Notes: generated by a model from the sequence alone, not told the origin. 39,992 nt of DNA from an uncultured Aeromonadales bacterium (GCA_902782145.1 CACZLZ010000023.1:1-39992), one strand, 5' to 3'. Positions 28,264 to 38,521 are shown, counted from the stretch's first letter. Numbers and translations: made by a program.

Positions 28264-28902
28264 TTGAGCATATTCACCGTGGGGCTCACCGGTGGCATCG
28301 GGGCAGGCAAAAGCACCGTTGCCGGCATTTTTCAGGAACTTGGGGCTGCTGTTCTTGATGCGGATCAGATAGCCCGGAATATTGCTGCCTCCGATCCTTC
28401 ATACATCTCTGCGGTTCTAGAACGCTTCGGTCCTGAGGCGTCCTGTTCCGACGGTACACTGAACCGGCGTTTTCTCCGGGAGCGGGCTTTTGCCGACCGG
28501 GAGTCGCTCTCTTTTCTGGAAAACCTGATCCACGACAGGATCCGGGAACAGCTGCTTTCCGGGATCAGAGCAGCAACCGAGTCTTATGTTATCGTCTGCG
28601 TCCCCCTGATGTTTGAGAAGGGGTTTGATGACATTGCTGACCGGGTGCTTTGCATCGACCTTTCAGAGGAGCTACAGGCTGAACGGGCATCTGCCAGGGA
28701 TGGCGTCAGCGTGGATTCGGTCAGGAGAATAATGGCCTGTCAGATGTCCCGCTCTGATCGGTGCCGATCTTCTGATGATATAATGTATAACTGCGGATCG
28801 TTTCAGGAGAAGAGACGCTGCGCAGTCGCCTTTCACCGGTTTTATCTTGAACTGGCCCAGACAAAGTTCCAGTCTCTTCTTTGCGGCAACTCTCCTCTCT
28901 GA
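28264..28902 (+). CDS. coaE: Dephospho-CoA kinase CoaE
   Basis: CoaE phosphorylates the 3'-hydroxyl of dephospho-CoA, the last step of coenzyme A synthesis. The 212-residue product has the P-loop GGIGAGKS (10-17), VLDADQIAR, and VPLMFEKGFDD. It begins with TTG at 28264, 4 bp after the pilD stop. This start gives the normal family N-terminus (hydrophobic strand directly before the P-loop). GTG 28279 would remove most of that strand, and no ATG is available. The C-terminal third (MACQMSRSDRC) is divergent but of normal length. Confidence 0.9.
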   Translation: MSIFTVGLTGGIGAGKSTVAGIFQELGAAVLDADQIARNIAASDPSYISAVLERFGPEASCSDGTLNRRFLRERAFADRESLSFLENLIHDRIREQLLSGIRAATESYVIVCVPLMFEKGFDDIADRVLCIDLSEELQAERASARDGVSVDSVRRIMACQMSRSDRCRSSDDIMYNCGSFQEKRRCAVAFHRFYLELAQTKFQSLLCGNSPL

Positions 28903-29100
28903 TCTTGATTGATCTTGGGTGGATCTTCCTTTCCTTTTCACCTGTGCTTTTCTGTGCCTGCTGACGGGTGCGGTGCCTGTGAGGTTAGTGCTGATCTGTG
29001 CCTGATGTCCTGGAGTGTTTTTTCTCAGACAGATCCGGAGACAGATCTGATGTTATGTGCATTGCCACGAGTTCTGTCAGTGCCAGGGAAATGTTGAATC

Positions 29101-29352
29101 ATGAAGGTTAAATGTCCTACCTGCGGCCGGGAGGCGGAATGGTCTCCGGAAAACAAATGCCGCCCCTTCTGCTCTTCCAGGTGCAAACTGATTGATCTGG
29201 GTGCCTGGCTTGATGAGAGGATGAGCATCCGTGAGGATGCTCCGTCCCCGGATGTGGGAACGGTAAACCCCATTATGACGGGAGATCCTTCTGAAGGGGA
29301 GTCTTCCGTGTTTCTAGCCGGAGAGCGTTCCGGTGATGGTAATGGTCAGTGA
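29101..29352 (+). CDS. yacG: Zinc-binding DNA gyrase inhibitor YacG
   Basis: YacG is a small zinc protein that in E. coli binds GyrB and inhibits gyrase. The 83-residue product starts [14 protein letters not shown] and continues [16 protein letters not shown], which together give the four zinc cysteines. It is about 20 residues longer than E. coli YacG (65). The extra sequence is a polar, disordered-looking tail. coaE and yacG also neighbour each other in E. coli with zapD between. Here a 198-bp gap without a recognisable gene replaces zapD. The gap holds a 9-bp direct repeat AGACAGATC (near 29028 and 29040). Confidence 0.92.
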   Translation: MKVKCPTCGREAEWSPENKCRPFCSSRCKLIDLGAWLDERMSIREDAPSPDVGTVNPIMTGDPSEGESSVFLAGERSGDGNGQ

Positions 29353-29503
29353 AACTGACATCAGAAAGATCAGATGCAGACTTATCTCTGAGATCATGCT
29401 GAGCATCAGGACTGCTTCTTTTCTGTGCCTGAGTTTCTTGCCGCTTTCCTTTTACGGTATTTCTTTATTTGGTTTATCTTTCTTTCGTTAGGAGTGAGTT
29501 CAC

Positions 29504-32068
29504 ATGCTGGAGAATTATTTTCGTCAGGCCGCTGAGAGGGCGGAGAAAGGTGTCGTTCCCAGACCTCTGACTGCCGCCGATGTTCAGGAACTCACTGAAC
29601 TGCTTCAGACCCCTCCTGAGGGCAGGGCGGGGGAACTGCTGTCCCTGCTTGCGGATCGTGTTCCTCCTGGTGTTGATGAGGCTGCCCGGGTCAAAGCTGA
29701 TTTTCTGAATGATCTTGCCCGGGGTCAGAAGAAGTCACCGGTCATTTCCCCGGCGGATGCAGTAAAGCTGCTGGGCACCATGCAGGGTGGCTACAACGTG
29801 AACTATCTGGTGGATCTGCTGACGGATCCTGTTCTTGGTGAGATTGCCGCAGCGGGGCTCAAGTTTTCGGTTCTTGCCTTTTATGCCTTTGACCGGGTTG
29901 CGGAACTGGCTGACGGAGGCAACGCCAATGCGGTGTCGGTGATGCAGTCCTGGGCCGATGCCGAGTGGTTTCTCTGCAGGAAACCTCTGGAGGCCAAGAT
30001 CACCCTCACGGTGTTCAAGGTTCCCGGTGAGACCAACACTGACGATCTGTCACCGGCTCCCGATGCATGGTCCCGGCCCGACATTCCCCTCCATGCCATG
30101 GCCATGCTGAAAAACGCCCGGGACGGGGTAAAGCCGGATGAGGACGGAGTAACCGGACCGGTGAATCTGATAAATTCCTTAAAAGAGAAGGGTCATCCCC
30201 TGGTCTACGTAGGCGACGTGGTGGGTACCGGCTCCTCCCGCAAGTCTGCTACCAATTCAGTGCTGTGGTTCATGGGTGAGGATATTCCCCATGTGCCCAA
30301 CAAGCGCTCCGGCGGTTTTGTCTTTGGCGGTAAGATCGCCCCCATTTTCTTCAACACCATGGAGGATGCCGGCGCACTGCCGGTGGAGATGGATGTCGCC
30401 TCCATGAGCACTGGTGATGTCATTGATCTGTTTGTGTACAAAGGATTTGTCACCAGGCATGACAGCGAGGAGAAGATTGCCACATTCAGTTTGAAAACCG
30501 ATGTGTTGCTGGATGAGGTCCGCGCCGGCGGCCGTATTCCTCTGATCCTCGGACGCAAACTCACCGCCAGGGCCCGGAATCACCTGAAACTTTCCCCTTC
30601 GGATGTGTTCCGGACGGTGAAGCAGCCTCAGGACACCGGCCGGGGCTATACCCTGGCTCAGAAGATTGTGGGCCGGGCCTGCGGTCTTCCTGGCGTCAGA
30701 CCGGGTGCATACTGTGAGCCCCGGATGACAACTGTGGGATCCCAGGACACCACCGGTCCCATGACCAGAGATGAACTCAAGGATCTGGCTTGCCTGAACT
30801 TTTCCGCCGATCTGGTCATGCAGTCCTTCTGCCATACGGCAGCCTATCCGAAAAAGGTTGACGTTCAGACCCACAGCACCCTGCCAGGATTCATCCAGGA
30901 GCGGGGCGGTGTTGCACTGCGTCCTGGGGATGGCGTGATCCATAGCTGGCTCAACCGGATGGTGCTTCCTGACACTGTAGGCACCGGCGGTGATTCCCAC
31001 ACCAGGTTCCCAGTGGGGATCTCCTTCCCGGCAGGATCCGGCCTGGTGGCATTTGCCGCCGCAACCGGCACCATGCCCCTGGACATGCCGGAGTCTGTTC
31101 TGGTTCGCTTCTCCGGAACCATGCAGGAGGGCATAACCCTGCGGGATCTGGTCCATGCAATTCCTCTGGAGGCTATCAGACGCGGTCTGCTCACCGTGGA
31201 GAAGAAGGGCAAGAAGAATGTCTTTTCAGGAAGGATCCTGGAAATTGAAGGGCTGCCAGATCTGAAGGTTGAGCAGGCTTTTGAACTGGCCGATGCATCA
31301 GCAGAGCGATCCGCTGCCGGCTGTGCCGTTAAACTTAACGTTGAGCCGGTGAAGGAATATCTCACGTCCAACATCGCCTTGCTGAAGTGGATGATCCGTG
31401 AAGGCTACGGATCGGCAGACGCCCTGAGCCGCCGGATCCAGGCCATGGAGCAGTGGCTGGCGAAGCCGGAACTGCTTTCTGCGGACAAGGATGCCGAGTA
31501 TGCTGCGGTGATTGACATCAACCTGGATGAGATCAGGGAGCCTATCCTCTGTGCCCCCAATGATCCGGATGATGCCCGCACCCTTTCTGACGTGGCCGGC
31601 ACTGGCATTGATGAGGTGTTTATCGGCTCCTGCATGACTAACATCGGTCATTTCCGGGCTGCAGCCCGGATCCTGGAACAGTTCAAGGGACAGGTGCCTG
31701 CCAGACTGTGGCTCACTCCGCCCACCAGGATGGATCGGAAGGAACTTTCTGATGAGGGTTGCTTCAGTGTCTTTGGCCGAACCGGTGCCCGCATAGAGAT
31801 CCCGGGCTGTTCCCTGTGCATGGGCAACCAGGCACGGGTTGCCGACGGCGCCACGGTGGTGTCCACTTCAACCCGCAACTTCCCCAACCGTCTGGGTCAG
31901 GGAGCCAATGTATTCCTGGCATCGGCAGAGCTGGCGGCGGTTTCTGCGGCTCTGGGCCGTCTCCCCACGGCAGAGGAGTACCGGAACTATGTCCGGATCC
32001 TGGAAAAGGATCGGAACAGCATCTACCGCTATATGAACTTTGACCGCATGCCTGGGTATGCCGGATAA
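29504..32068 (+). CDS. acnB: Bifunctional aconitate hydratase 2 / 2-methylisocitrate dehydratase AcnB
   Basis: AcnB interconverts citrate and isocitrate using a [4Fe-4S] cluster. The 854-residue product (E. coli 865) has the AcnB-specific domain order, with the HEAT-like domain first and the swivel domain before the catalytic core. Cluster ligands are C710, C769 and C772, at exactly the E. coli numbers, in [11 protein letters not shown] and [12 protein letters not shown]. Other blocks include [33 protein letters not shown] and GGDSHTRFP. The C-terminal tail is about 11 residues shorter than in E. coli. GGAG (29491-29494) precedes the ATG. With mdh downstream it indicates TCA-cycle capacity. 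Confidence 0.98.
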   Translation: MLENYFRQAAERAEKGVVPRPLTAADVQELTELLQTPPEGRAGELLSLLADRVPPGVDEAARVKADFLNDLARGQKKSPVISPADAVKLLGTMQGGYNVNYLVDLLTDPVLGEIAAAGLKFSVLAFYAFDRVAELADGGNANAVSVMQSWADAEWFLCRKPLEAKITLTVFKVPGETNTDDLSPAPDAWSRPDIPLHAMAMLKNARDGVKPDEDGVTGPVNLINSLKEKGHPLVYVGDVVGTGSSRKSATNSVLWFMGEDIPHVPNKRSGGFVFGGKIAPIFFNTMEDAGALPVEMDVASMSTGDVIDLFVYKGFVTRHDSEEKIATFSLKTDVLLDEVRAGGRIPLILGRKLTARARNHLKLSPSDVFRTVKQPQDTGRGYTLAQKIVGRACGLPGVRPGAYCEPRMTTVGSQDTTGPMTRDELKDLACLNFSADLVMQSFCHTAAYPKKVDVQTHSTLPGFIQERGGVALRPGDGVIHSWLNRMVLPDTVGTGGDSHTRFPVGISFPAGSGLVAFAAATGTMPLDMPESVLVRFSGTMQEGITLRDLVHAIPLEAIRRGLLTVEKKGKKNVFSGRILEIEGLPDLKVEQAFELADASAERSAAGCAVKLNVEPVKEYLTSNIALLKWMIREGYGSADALSRRIQAMEQWLAKPELLSADKDAEYAAVIDINLDEIREPILCAPNDPDDARTLSDVAGTGIDEVFIGSCMTNIGHFRAAARILEQFKGQVPARLWLTPPTRMDRKELSDEGCFSVFGRTGARIEIPGCSLCMGNQARVADGATVVSTSTRNFPNRLGQGANVFLASAELAAVSAALGRLPTAEEYRNYVRILEKDRNSIYRYMNFDRMPGYAG

Positions 32069-32449
32069 CTGATCCAGATCTGGATGACAGATCCCTGCGG
32101 GGGCTCAGGAAAGAGTGTCAGATCCGGTTCTGGTACAGGTACCGTTACTTTGCCGGATCTGATCATCCGCAGGTACAGAGCGGCCATATCGAGGGGCATG
32201 GTCTCAGTCGTGCCGTGCCTCTCTGATGTAGTGCAGTTCCGTGCTGACTTCAGATCAGCGACACTGACACTAGGGAGTCCGCGACCTGCGTGTGAGTTCA
32301 GAGCGCTTAGATTGGGGACAAAGAAAAAGCAGGAGGCTCAAAACCTCCTGCTTTGCCATATCTGCCAGCCGGTATTCATCCGTAACTGTCACCCGGCAGG
32401 CTGAACTGCCTGTGCGTCAGTCTGGTTCCCGGTCGGCCGGTAGCCTGGA
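32069..32449 (+). other. 381-bp intergenic region between convergent acnB and the His-rich gene
   Basis: No supported gene is present. The region contains the shared 3' ends of acnB (plus) and the minus-strand histidine-rich gene, and an 11-bp-stem terminator at 32321-32354. Short open frames here have no ribosome-binding sites or protein-like composition. Confidence 0.6.
32321..32354 (-). terminator. Terminator of the minus-strand ampD/His-rich unit (possibly bidirectional)
   Basis: AAAGCAGGAGG (32326-32336) and CCTCCTGCTTT (32344-32354) form a perfect 11-bp stem with a 7-nt loop. On the minus strand the stem is followed by TTTTTCTTTG, giving a strong terminator for leftward transcription. 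On the plus strand only three T follow, so termination of acnB would be weaker. Confidence 0.8.
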
Positions 32450-32929
32450 TCAGTGGCGGTGATGCCCGCCATGGTGTCCCCCGCCAAAGTGAACCGGTCC
32501 GCCGTGCCGGACGCCATGCATATGACCGATGCTGTGGTGCCCTGGACCGCCAATCCGTGCACCGTGGAAATGACCGGGGCCGTGGTGGGGATGATGACCG
32601 GGCCCGGGGTGAAAGCCGTGGCGGGGCGGGTGTCCGTAACCGTGATGGTGATGATGATGGTGGTGGTAATACCTGGGTCCCCGGTCATACCAGTACCAAG
32701 GATCATAGTAGACTCCCAGAGGTGCCACAGTGACAGAAGGTCCCCAGTAGGATCCTGAGGAATATGAGCATGGCGGTTCGCCCACATGACCGCAACCGTA
32801 ACTGTAGGTGGGTGCACTGTAGATCACCGGAAGCGGGAGGCCAATACTGACGCTGACATGCGCATTGGCCGCTGAGCAAGAGACTGCAGACAGAATGGAT
32901 ATTCCGATGAGTTTCATCATAAAATTCAT
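32450..32929 (-). CDS. Small secreted histidine-rich protein, function unknown
   Basis: The 159-residue product has a clear signal peptide (MNFMMKLIGISILSAVSCSAANA, cleavage after ANA near residue 23). It is followed by a Tyr/Pro/Gly region (YYDPWYWYDRGPRYY) and a tail of about 70 residues. By my count 28 of the 30 histidines fall in that tail, including eight in a row and many GH, HH and GHH units. Such tails bind Ni, Zn or Cu ions in other proteins, so a periplasmic or surface metal-buffering role is possible but unproven. Two cysteines (CGHVGEPPC) could form a disulfide. The start has GGGAG 10 bases upstream. It lies 36 bp after ampD on the same strand, perhaps co-transcribed, and ends before the terminator at 32354. 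I recognise no named family. Confidence 0.75.
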   Translation of the reverse strand: MNFMMKLIGISILSAVSCSAANAHVSVSIGLPLPVIYSAPTYSYGCGHVGEPPCSYSSGSYWGPSVTVAPLGVYYDPWYWYDRGPRYYHHHHHHHHGYGHPPRHGFHPGPGHHPHHGPGHFHGARIGGPGHHSIGHMHGVRHGGPVHFGGGHHGGHHRH

Positions 32930-32965
32930 AGTGAGTGATCTCCCAAAGAGGCAAAAGCGCCTTAT

Positions 32966-33532
32966 TTATTCTGACAGTTTGGATAGGTAAAAGTTCCAGT
33001 CAAAATAAGGACCTGGATCAGTTTTTCTTCCAGGTGCTATGTCAGAGTGTCCGGTGATCCGGTCCCTGGTTATCAGGGGGTATACTGCCATCAGGGTCTT
33101 TGTCAGCCGTATGAGGCTTTCATACTGCTCCGGGGCAAAGGCTTCAAAGTCGGTTCCCTCAAGTTCAATGCCCAGTGAGAAGTCGTTGCAGGCCGATATT
33201 CCCTGGAACTCTGACTTGCCAGCATGCCAGGCGCGGTCCAGGAAGGACACGAACTGGACGATTTCTCCGGTGCGGCGGATCAGACAGTGGGCTGAGACTT
33301 CCAGGCCAGTGATGGTGCTGAAGTAGGGATCGCCCCGGGGATCCAGTTTGCCGCAGAAAAAGTCGGCAATGTCGGTACTGCCGTATTTTCCTGGTGGCAG
33401 GCTTATGTTGTGGATCACAAGAAGTGAGATCTCACCCTCCGGCCTGCAGTTGTAATGGCTGCTGGGTTCGGCTGTTGCCTCCTGCAGCCAGCCCCTGGGA
33501 CTGATGGTGAGGTTCTGGTAATGGAAACCCAT
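32966..33532 (-). CDS. ampD: 1,6-anhydro-N-acetylmuramyl-L-alanine amidase AmpD
   Basis: AmpD is the cytosolic zinc amidase that strips peptides from anhydro-muropeptides during cell wall recycling, and it keeps AmpR-type beta-lactamase induction low. From ATG 33532 it has 188 residues (E. coli 183). HYNCRPEGE, LLVIHNISLPPG (zinc ligand H41), VSAHCLIRR, RAWHAG, CNDFSLGIELEGTD and GHSDIAPGRKTDPGP carry the remaining ligands (His and Asp). The frame is open upstream to 33619, but AAGGAC stands 7 bases before ATG 33532 and homology begins there. ATG 33571 is an alternative. It is divergent from nadC, as in E. coli. Confidence 0.95.
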   Translation of the reverse strand: MGFHYQNLTISPRGWLQEATAEPSSHYNCRPEGEISLLVIHNISLPPGKYGSTDIADFFCGKLDPRGDPYFSTITGLEVSAHCLIRRTGEIVQFVSFLDRAWHAGKSEFQGISACNDFSLGIELEGTDFEAFAPEQYESLIRLTKTLMAVYPLITRDRITGHSDIAPGRKTDPGPYFDWNFYLSKLSE

Positions 33533-34695
<1,163 letters not shown>

Positions 34696-34751
34696 GCAAA
34701 AGGCGATTTTTGTGATCGTCTTCACAATAATCAGAATATACTGTGCAAAAA

Positions 34752-34792
34752 GTCCTCTGTTTGGTGATAATATATGCCCAGTCCGAGAGGAC
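34752..34792 (+). promoter_or_regulatory. Inverted repeat spanning a candidate pilA promoter
   Basis: GTCCTCT (34752-34758) is the exact complement of AGAGGAC (34786-34792). Between the arms, TG at 34765-34766 followed by TAATAT (34768-34773) makes an extended -10-like element. No good -35 and no -24/-12 (sigma-54) pattern is visible. The repeat could be an operator around the promoter, or an RNA hairpin in the leader if the start site is further left. Confidence 0.4.
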
Positions 34793-34831
34793 GAAAGGGA
34801 ATTTGTCTATAAACTCTGAAAGGATTCTAAA

Positions 34832-35308
34832 ATGAGAAAGAACGGTTTTACCCTCATCGAATTAATGATCGTTATCGCCATCATCGGTATTCTGGCTGCA
34901 ATCGCTCTGCCTGCATACAGCAAGTACACCGCTCGTGCTAAGTTCACTGAAGTTACCACTGCAGCAGCTCCTATCAAGCAGCAGATTGAACTTTGCTACA
35001 ACGATACTGGTGATTTGGCTAACTGCACCGGTACTGCTAAGGCTTCCGATCATGCTACCGACTCCGGTTGGAGAGGCTGGAACCTTGAGCAGGTTACTAA
35101 TGCTACGAAGTCTACTTATGTTAACAGTGTTGCAATTGGTGCTAACGGTGAGTTCACCATTACTTCCAAGAATATTAAGGTGAACGGTACCACTGCATTT
35201 ACTTACATCTTGACTCCTGCTGAGGAGCAGTCTGGTAATGCTGCTGGGAGTGCTCTTAACTGGAGTTTGAATCCTGGATCCACCTGCATCACCGCTGACC
35301 TCTGCTAA
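34832..35308 (+). CDS. pilA: Type IVa major pilin PilA
   Basis: This is the structural subunit of the type IV pilus. The 158-residue prepilin has a five-residue leader (MRKNG) cleaved before Phe. It is followed by [17 protein letters not shown], with Glu5 of the mature chain and the hydrophobic alpha-1 helix. The globular part ends STCITADLC, a pair of cysteines likely to form the C-terminal disulfide loop. Another pair ([12 protein letters not shown]) lies at about 50-65. AAAGGA precedes the ATG. Codon choice (GCT, GGT, ACT) suggests high expression. PilB, PilC and PilD in this window are its assembly and processing machinery. The next gene is transcribed separately. Confidence 0.96.
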   Translation: MRKNGFTLIELMIVIAIIGILAAIALPAYSKYTARAKFTEVTTAAAPIKQQIELCYNDTGDLANCTGTAKASDHATDSGWRGWNLEQVTNATKSTYVNSVAIGANGEFTITSKNIKVNGTTAFTYILTPAEEQSGNAAGSALNWSLNPGSTCITADLC

Positions 35309-35341
35309 GATTTGATTTAAAGCATAGTTTAATTGCTATAG

Positions 35342-35369
35342 AGAAGGATCTTATGATCCTTCTTTTTTT
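35342..35369 (+). terminator. Strong intrinsic terminator after pilA
   Basis: AGAAGGATC (35342-35350) pairs perfectly with GATCCTTCT (35355-35363) around a TTAT loop and continues into T7 (35363-35369). It ends the pilA transcript 34 bp past the stop, so the following gene must be expressed from its own promoter. Confidence 0.92.
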
Positions 35370-35540
35370 ATGCTCAGATTTTTAGTCTCCTTTTGCAGTA
35401 GGATGTGCTGTCTTTGTGTTAAAAAATTATTACTTTCGGCAAATATGATATCAATGCTATCTTTTGATGTTCTACCTTGTTTTGCTCTCCTATACTAGAA
35501 TCTTTTCTACTTACCTACTGATATCCATGTTTATTTAATT

Positions 35541-35569
35541 TTGACATGATTGCATTCCGCTTATATCTG
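35541..35569 (+). promoter_or_regulatory. Promoter of the AT-rich membrane protein gene
   Basis: A perfect TTGACA (35541-35546) is followed after 17 bp by TATCTG (35564-35569), 46 bp upstream of the ATG at 35616. The surrounding 307-bp gap is AT-rich and, apart from the pilA terminator, shows nothing else. Confidence 0.55.
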
Positions 35570-35615
35570 GGTCATTATCCTGTACATCCATGCCTGATAC
35601 ATCTTGCTTTCAAAT

Positions 35616-37223
35616 ATGAAAAGATCTTTCAAAATTTTCTGCACAATTATTGTCATAGCAGCTCTTGTCGCGATATGTAATTCGCTGATGGCAAGACCAG
35701 GTGTTTATGCTACGTTTAATTGGGTACTTGATTATCGTTTCGGTTTCTGCAAGCGCGGTTTTTTAGGCACTGTTTTCCATCTTTTTCTTGATGTTTTGGG
35801 CCTTGACTGGAATTTTGAGAATCTTAACAAAGCTATTTGCAACTCGCATATCGTTGTTTCATTGCTTGTGCTGATATCTATTATTGCCCTATATGTGAAA
35901 TCTTCGCTGCGGTTTCAAAAGTATGGTTACCTTTTCTTTTATTTGTTTGTAACACTTATTTGTTCGTTTTTTATTAAGGATTTGTTTTATCTTACTGGCT
36001 ATCTTGACGTTTGGATATCACTATTTTTTGTTTTTATTCTGTTTGCTCTCCTAAAAGGTTTCAGAAACTTGGCGGTAATTCTGGGGGTAGTGGCATCGCT
36101 GTTTACTGAATTGTCCTTTGTGTTCTGGTTTCCAATTCTTATATCATATACAATTATCAAAGGAGTAAACTGGCAGACGCTTGCGCTTAGTTTGCCTCTG
36201 ATCAGTTCGGTCATCGTGCATTTATCTGGTGTCCCGATAAAGTACGTGGCAACGTTTTATTCTTCTTTTGGGGATTTTTCAAAGTTTTACGCTATTGATT
36301 TTGATGAATTTTTATATAATGTTTATTACTTGTTTGCAAATCAATACCATTTATTTGACTATATTCAAACTAGGGTTGCTTTTCTTCTAGAGAAGCCGTT
36401 TAAGATCCTGGTAAGCTTTCTGTTGCTGGGGGGCGCAAGTCTTTTTATTTCCATTATTGCATTGCGTCAAATTTATACCTTGAAACAGTCAGCTTTTAAA
36501 CGATTCCTTGCTGTGGCAGCTGCGCTGGTTTCTATGTTTTCGCCTCTGTTGCTGCTTCTGGTTGCCACCGATTTCTTCCGCTTTGCCGGTTTTACAGTTT
36601 TTTCCTCATTTATCTTTGTTTATTCTTTTTATGTCTTTGCTGAGGATAATACGCTGTCTGACTCCATTCTGTATACGGGGTTAATATCAAAAATAGGGCT
36701 GTCTTTGGGTTATGTAGTGTCATTATTAACTTTGTTTATGCCACCATTAACAACCCAAGGTACAAATTATATTTTGTTTACAGAGGAGGCGGTTGCTAAT
36801 CTTGAGTATTCTCAGCCATTTGTTCTGAAACCTGTTTTATTATTTAAAGATTCTTTGTATTCTTTTTTTGCTCACTTTACACATGATGACAATCAATCTT
36901 TCAAGCATCAGGTTATCTTTTCTGAGAATAAAAGTTTTGTCTGTTCAATGAAAGGTGCATCTTTTATTGGCGAAACACAGAGTTACGGCAAGACTAGAGT
37001 TACCATACGCACGCATTTTGCAGACTCAGATCCTGATTCCTTTAAATTCATCAGGATCATGAATAAGCGCTTCCGTATTGATCGCAATGTAGAGGAGTCA
37101 TTTGATTTTTATATCTCGGACGTTGAGTCTATGAAATTTCCATCACTTATAGTCCTTGTAGAACCTTCTTCTGCTGACTGGCTTATTGATAAGTTCGAGG
37201 TCACAAATATTTCCACTGAATAG
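35616..37223 (+). CDS. Polytopic membrane protein of unknown function, possibly GT-C-like
   Basis: The 535-residue product has about ten to eleven hydrophobic segments from residue 8 to about 400. A soluble C-terminal domain of about 125 residues (430-535) with beta-rich composition follows. After the first membrane segment comes VLDYRFGFCKRGFLGT. An acidic residue in the first periplasmic loop is the layout of GT-C glycosyltransferases, but no oligosaccharyltransferase or Wzy/PglL signature is recognisable. The family is therefore unassigned. Its place directly after pilA, where some bacteria encode pilin-glycosylating enzymes, is suggestive only. Base composition is strongly AT-rich and rare codons (ATA, TTA, TTT) are common, unlike the neighbours. 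This points to recent acquisition. ATG 35616 lacks a Shine-Dalgarno. Confidence 0.7.
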   Translation: MKRSFKIFCTIIVIAALVAICNSLMARPGVYATFNWVLDYRFGFCKRGFLGTVFHLFLDVLGLDWNFENLNKAICNSHIVVSLLVLISIIALYVKSSLRFQKYGYLFFYLFVTLICSFFIKDLFYLTGYLDVWISLFFVFILFALLKGFRNLAVILGVVASLFTELSFVFWFPILISYTIIKGVNWQTLALSLPLISSVIVHLSGVPIKYVATFYSSFGDFSKFYAIDFDEFLYNVYYLFANQYHLFDYIQTRVAFLLEKPFKILVSFLLLGGASLFISIIALRQIYTLKQSAFKRFLAVAAALVSMFSPLLLLLVATDFFRFAGFTVFSSFIFVYSFYVFAEDNTLSDSILYTGLISKIGLSLGYVVSLLTLFMPPLTTQGTNYILFTEEAVANLEYSQPFVLKPVLLFKDSLYSFFAHFTHDDNQSFKHQVIFSENKSFVCSMKGASFIGETQSYGKTRVTIRTHFADSDPDSFKFIRIMNKRFRIDRNVEESFDFYISDVESMKFPSLIVLVEPSSADWLIDKFEVTNISTE

Positions 37224-37402
37224 TTAGTTATGCTGAAATTACTTTCAGTTAAATTTGATCACGGTTTCGGCTGATTGTGGCAGATACATTTTAGATTTCC
37301 TATTGTTCCGTTATACTGCATGTCATTTTGAAAAAAGTGTTGCTTCTAGCTTGTTTTGTGTCCAGTATGTTGATCTGTTCCTAACTTTTTACACTGGATC
37401 AC

Positions 37403-37430
37403 TTAACTGCCCTGTAAATTCGCCTATAAT
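37403..37430 (+). promoter_or_regulatory. Promoter of mdh
   Basis: TTAACT (37403-37408) and a perfect TATAAT (37425-37430) are spaced by 16 bp, 35 bp upstream of the mdh ATG. AGAGGT just before the ATG is the ribosome-binding site. The rest of the 242-bp gap after the membrane protein gene is AT-rich and empty as far as I can see. Confidence 0.65.
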
Positions 37431-37465
37431 TACGTCTATGCTTTGTTTGTTTCTAGAGGTTTAGC

Positions 37466-38407
37466 ATGAAAGTAACAGTCCTCGGTGCTGCTGGCGGCAT
37501 TGGCCAGCCTCTTTCACTCATCTTGAAAAACAGCCTTCCTGCAGGCTCCCAGCTTTCGCTTTATGATGTCAATCCCGCTACTCCTGGTGTTGCCGTTGAT
37601 CTAAGCCATATCCCCACTGACGTTGCGGTTGAGGGTTTTGCCGGCAAGGATCCCTCACCGGCACTTAAAGACGCTGATGTGGTGGTAATCTCTGCCGGCG
37701 TTGCCCGCAAACCTGGCATGACTAGGGATGATCTCTTTAATATCAACGCTGGTATTGTCAGAGATCTGGTGACCGCCGTTGCTGCCACAGCCCCAGCAGC
37801 AGTGATTGCCATCATCACAAACCCGGTCAACAGCATGATCCCCCTTGCTGCTGAGGTTCTCAAGAAGGCCGGCAAGTACAATCCTAAGAAACTTTTTGGC
37901 ATATCCTCCCTGGATGTGCTCCGCACAGAAACCTTTCTGGCACAGAAACTTGGCTATAAGGCCGGCTCCTTGAGTGTCAATGTCATTGGTGGCCATTCAG
38001 GCAATACCATACTTCCGTTGCTTTCCCAGGTTCCTGCAGCTTCAGATCTGTCTGCTGATGAAATTGAGAAACTCACAGTTCGGATCCAGAATGCCGGCAC
38101 TGAAGTGGTGGAGGCCAAGGCTGGAGCAGGCTCGGCCACTCTGTCCATGGCAACAGCCGCTGCCCGGCTTACCATGTCCATTGTCAGAGCTAAACTCGGT
38201 GCTCCTGGCATTGTTGAATGCTCCTATGTTGAAGGCGGTACGGGTTTTGCTAGATTCCTCGCACAGCCGGTCCGTCTGGGCAAGGACGGAATTGATGAAT
38301 TCCTGTCCTGGGGTCCCATGAGTGCATATGAGAAAAAATGCTTTGACGGCATGCTTGACACTCTAAAGGACAATATCAAGAAAGGTGAAGAGTTTGTGGC
38401 CGGGTAG
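37466..38407 (+). CDS. mdh: NAD-dependent malate dehydrogenase Mdh
   Basis: Mdh interconverts malate and oxaloacetate in the cytoplasm. The 313-residue product has the NAD-binding LGAAGGIGQ (6-14) and substrate-binding R81 and R87 in [21 protein letters not shown] and the catalytic H177 in [11 protein letters not shown] follow. These numbers equal those of E. coli Mdh (312 residues). The arginine at position 81 and the surrounding sequence favour malate over lactate. It is monocistronic, between its own promoter and terminator. Together with acnB it suggests TCA-type carbon flow. In a fermentative organism it would work in the reductive, succinate-forming direction. Confidence 0.97.
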   Translation: MKVTVLGAAGGIGQPLSLILKNSLPAGSQLSLYDVNPATPGVAVDLSHIPTDVAVEGFAGKDPSPALKDADVVVISAGVARKPGMTRDDLFNINAGIVRDLVTAVAATAPAAVIAIITNPVNSMIPLAAEVLKKAGKYNPKKLFGISSLDVLRTETFLAQKLGYKAGSLSVNVIGGHSGNTILPLLSQVPAASDLSADEIEKLTVRIQNAGTEVVEAKAGAGSATLSMATAAARLTMSIVRAKLGAPGIVECSYVEGGTGFARFLAQPVRLGKDGIDEFLSWGPMSAYEKKCFDGMLDTLKDNIKKGEEFVAG

Positions 38408-38475
38408 ACGGCAGAAGTACTGACTCGGACCACCTATGTGGCCTGACCCAGAATACTTTTTAGGAACATTCACCA

Positions 38476-38513
38476 TGCTGAAAGGCGAGCATTATGTGCA
38501 TGACGTTTCAGCA
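38476..38513 (+). repeat. 8-bp inverted repeat in the mdh 3' region
   Basis: TGCTGAAA (38476-38483) is the exact complement of TTTCAGCA (38506-38513). The 22-nt loop contains a small GCA/TGC pairing. It sits just before the mdh terminator. It could be a 3'-UTR structure or part of a small RNA released from the mRNA 3' end. Confidence 0.45.
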
Positions 38514-38521
38514 AGGATCTC

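Noticed and set aside
28909-29097. 62-codon ORF between coaE and yacG as a zapD replacement
   Set aside because: ZapD is about 250 residues, and the peptide here is Cys/Ser-rich low-quality sequence without a ribosome-binding site.
37255-37464. 69-codon ORF directly before mdh
   Set aside because: It runs through the mdh promoter, has no good start and looks like random translation of AT-rich DNA.
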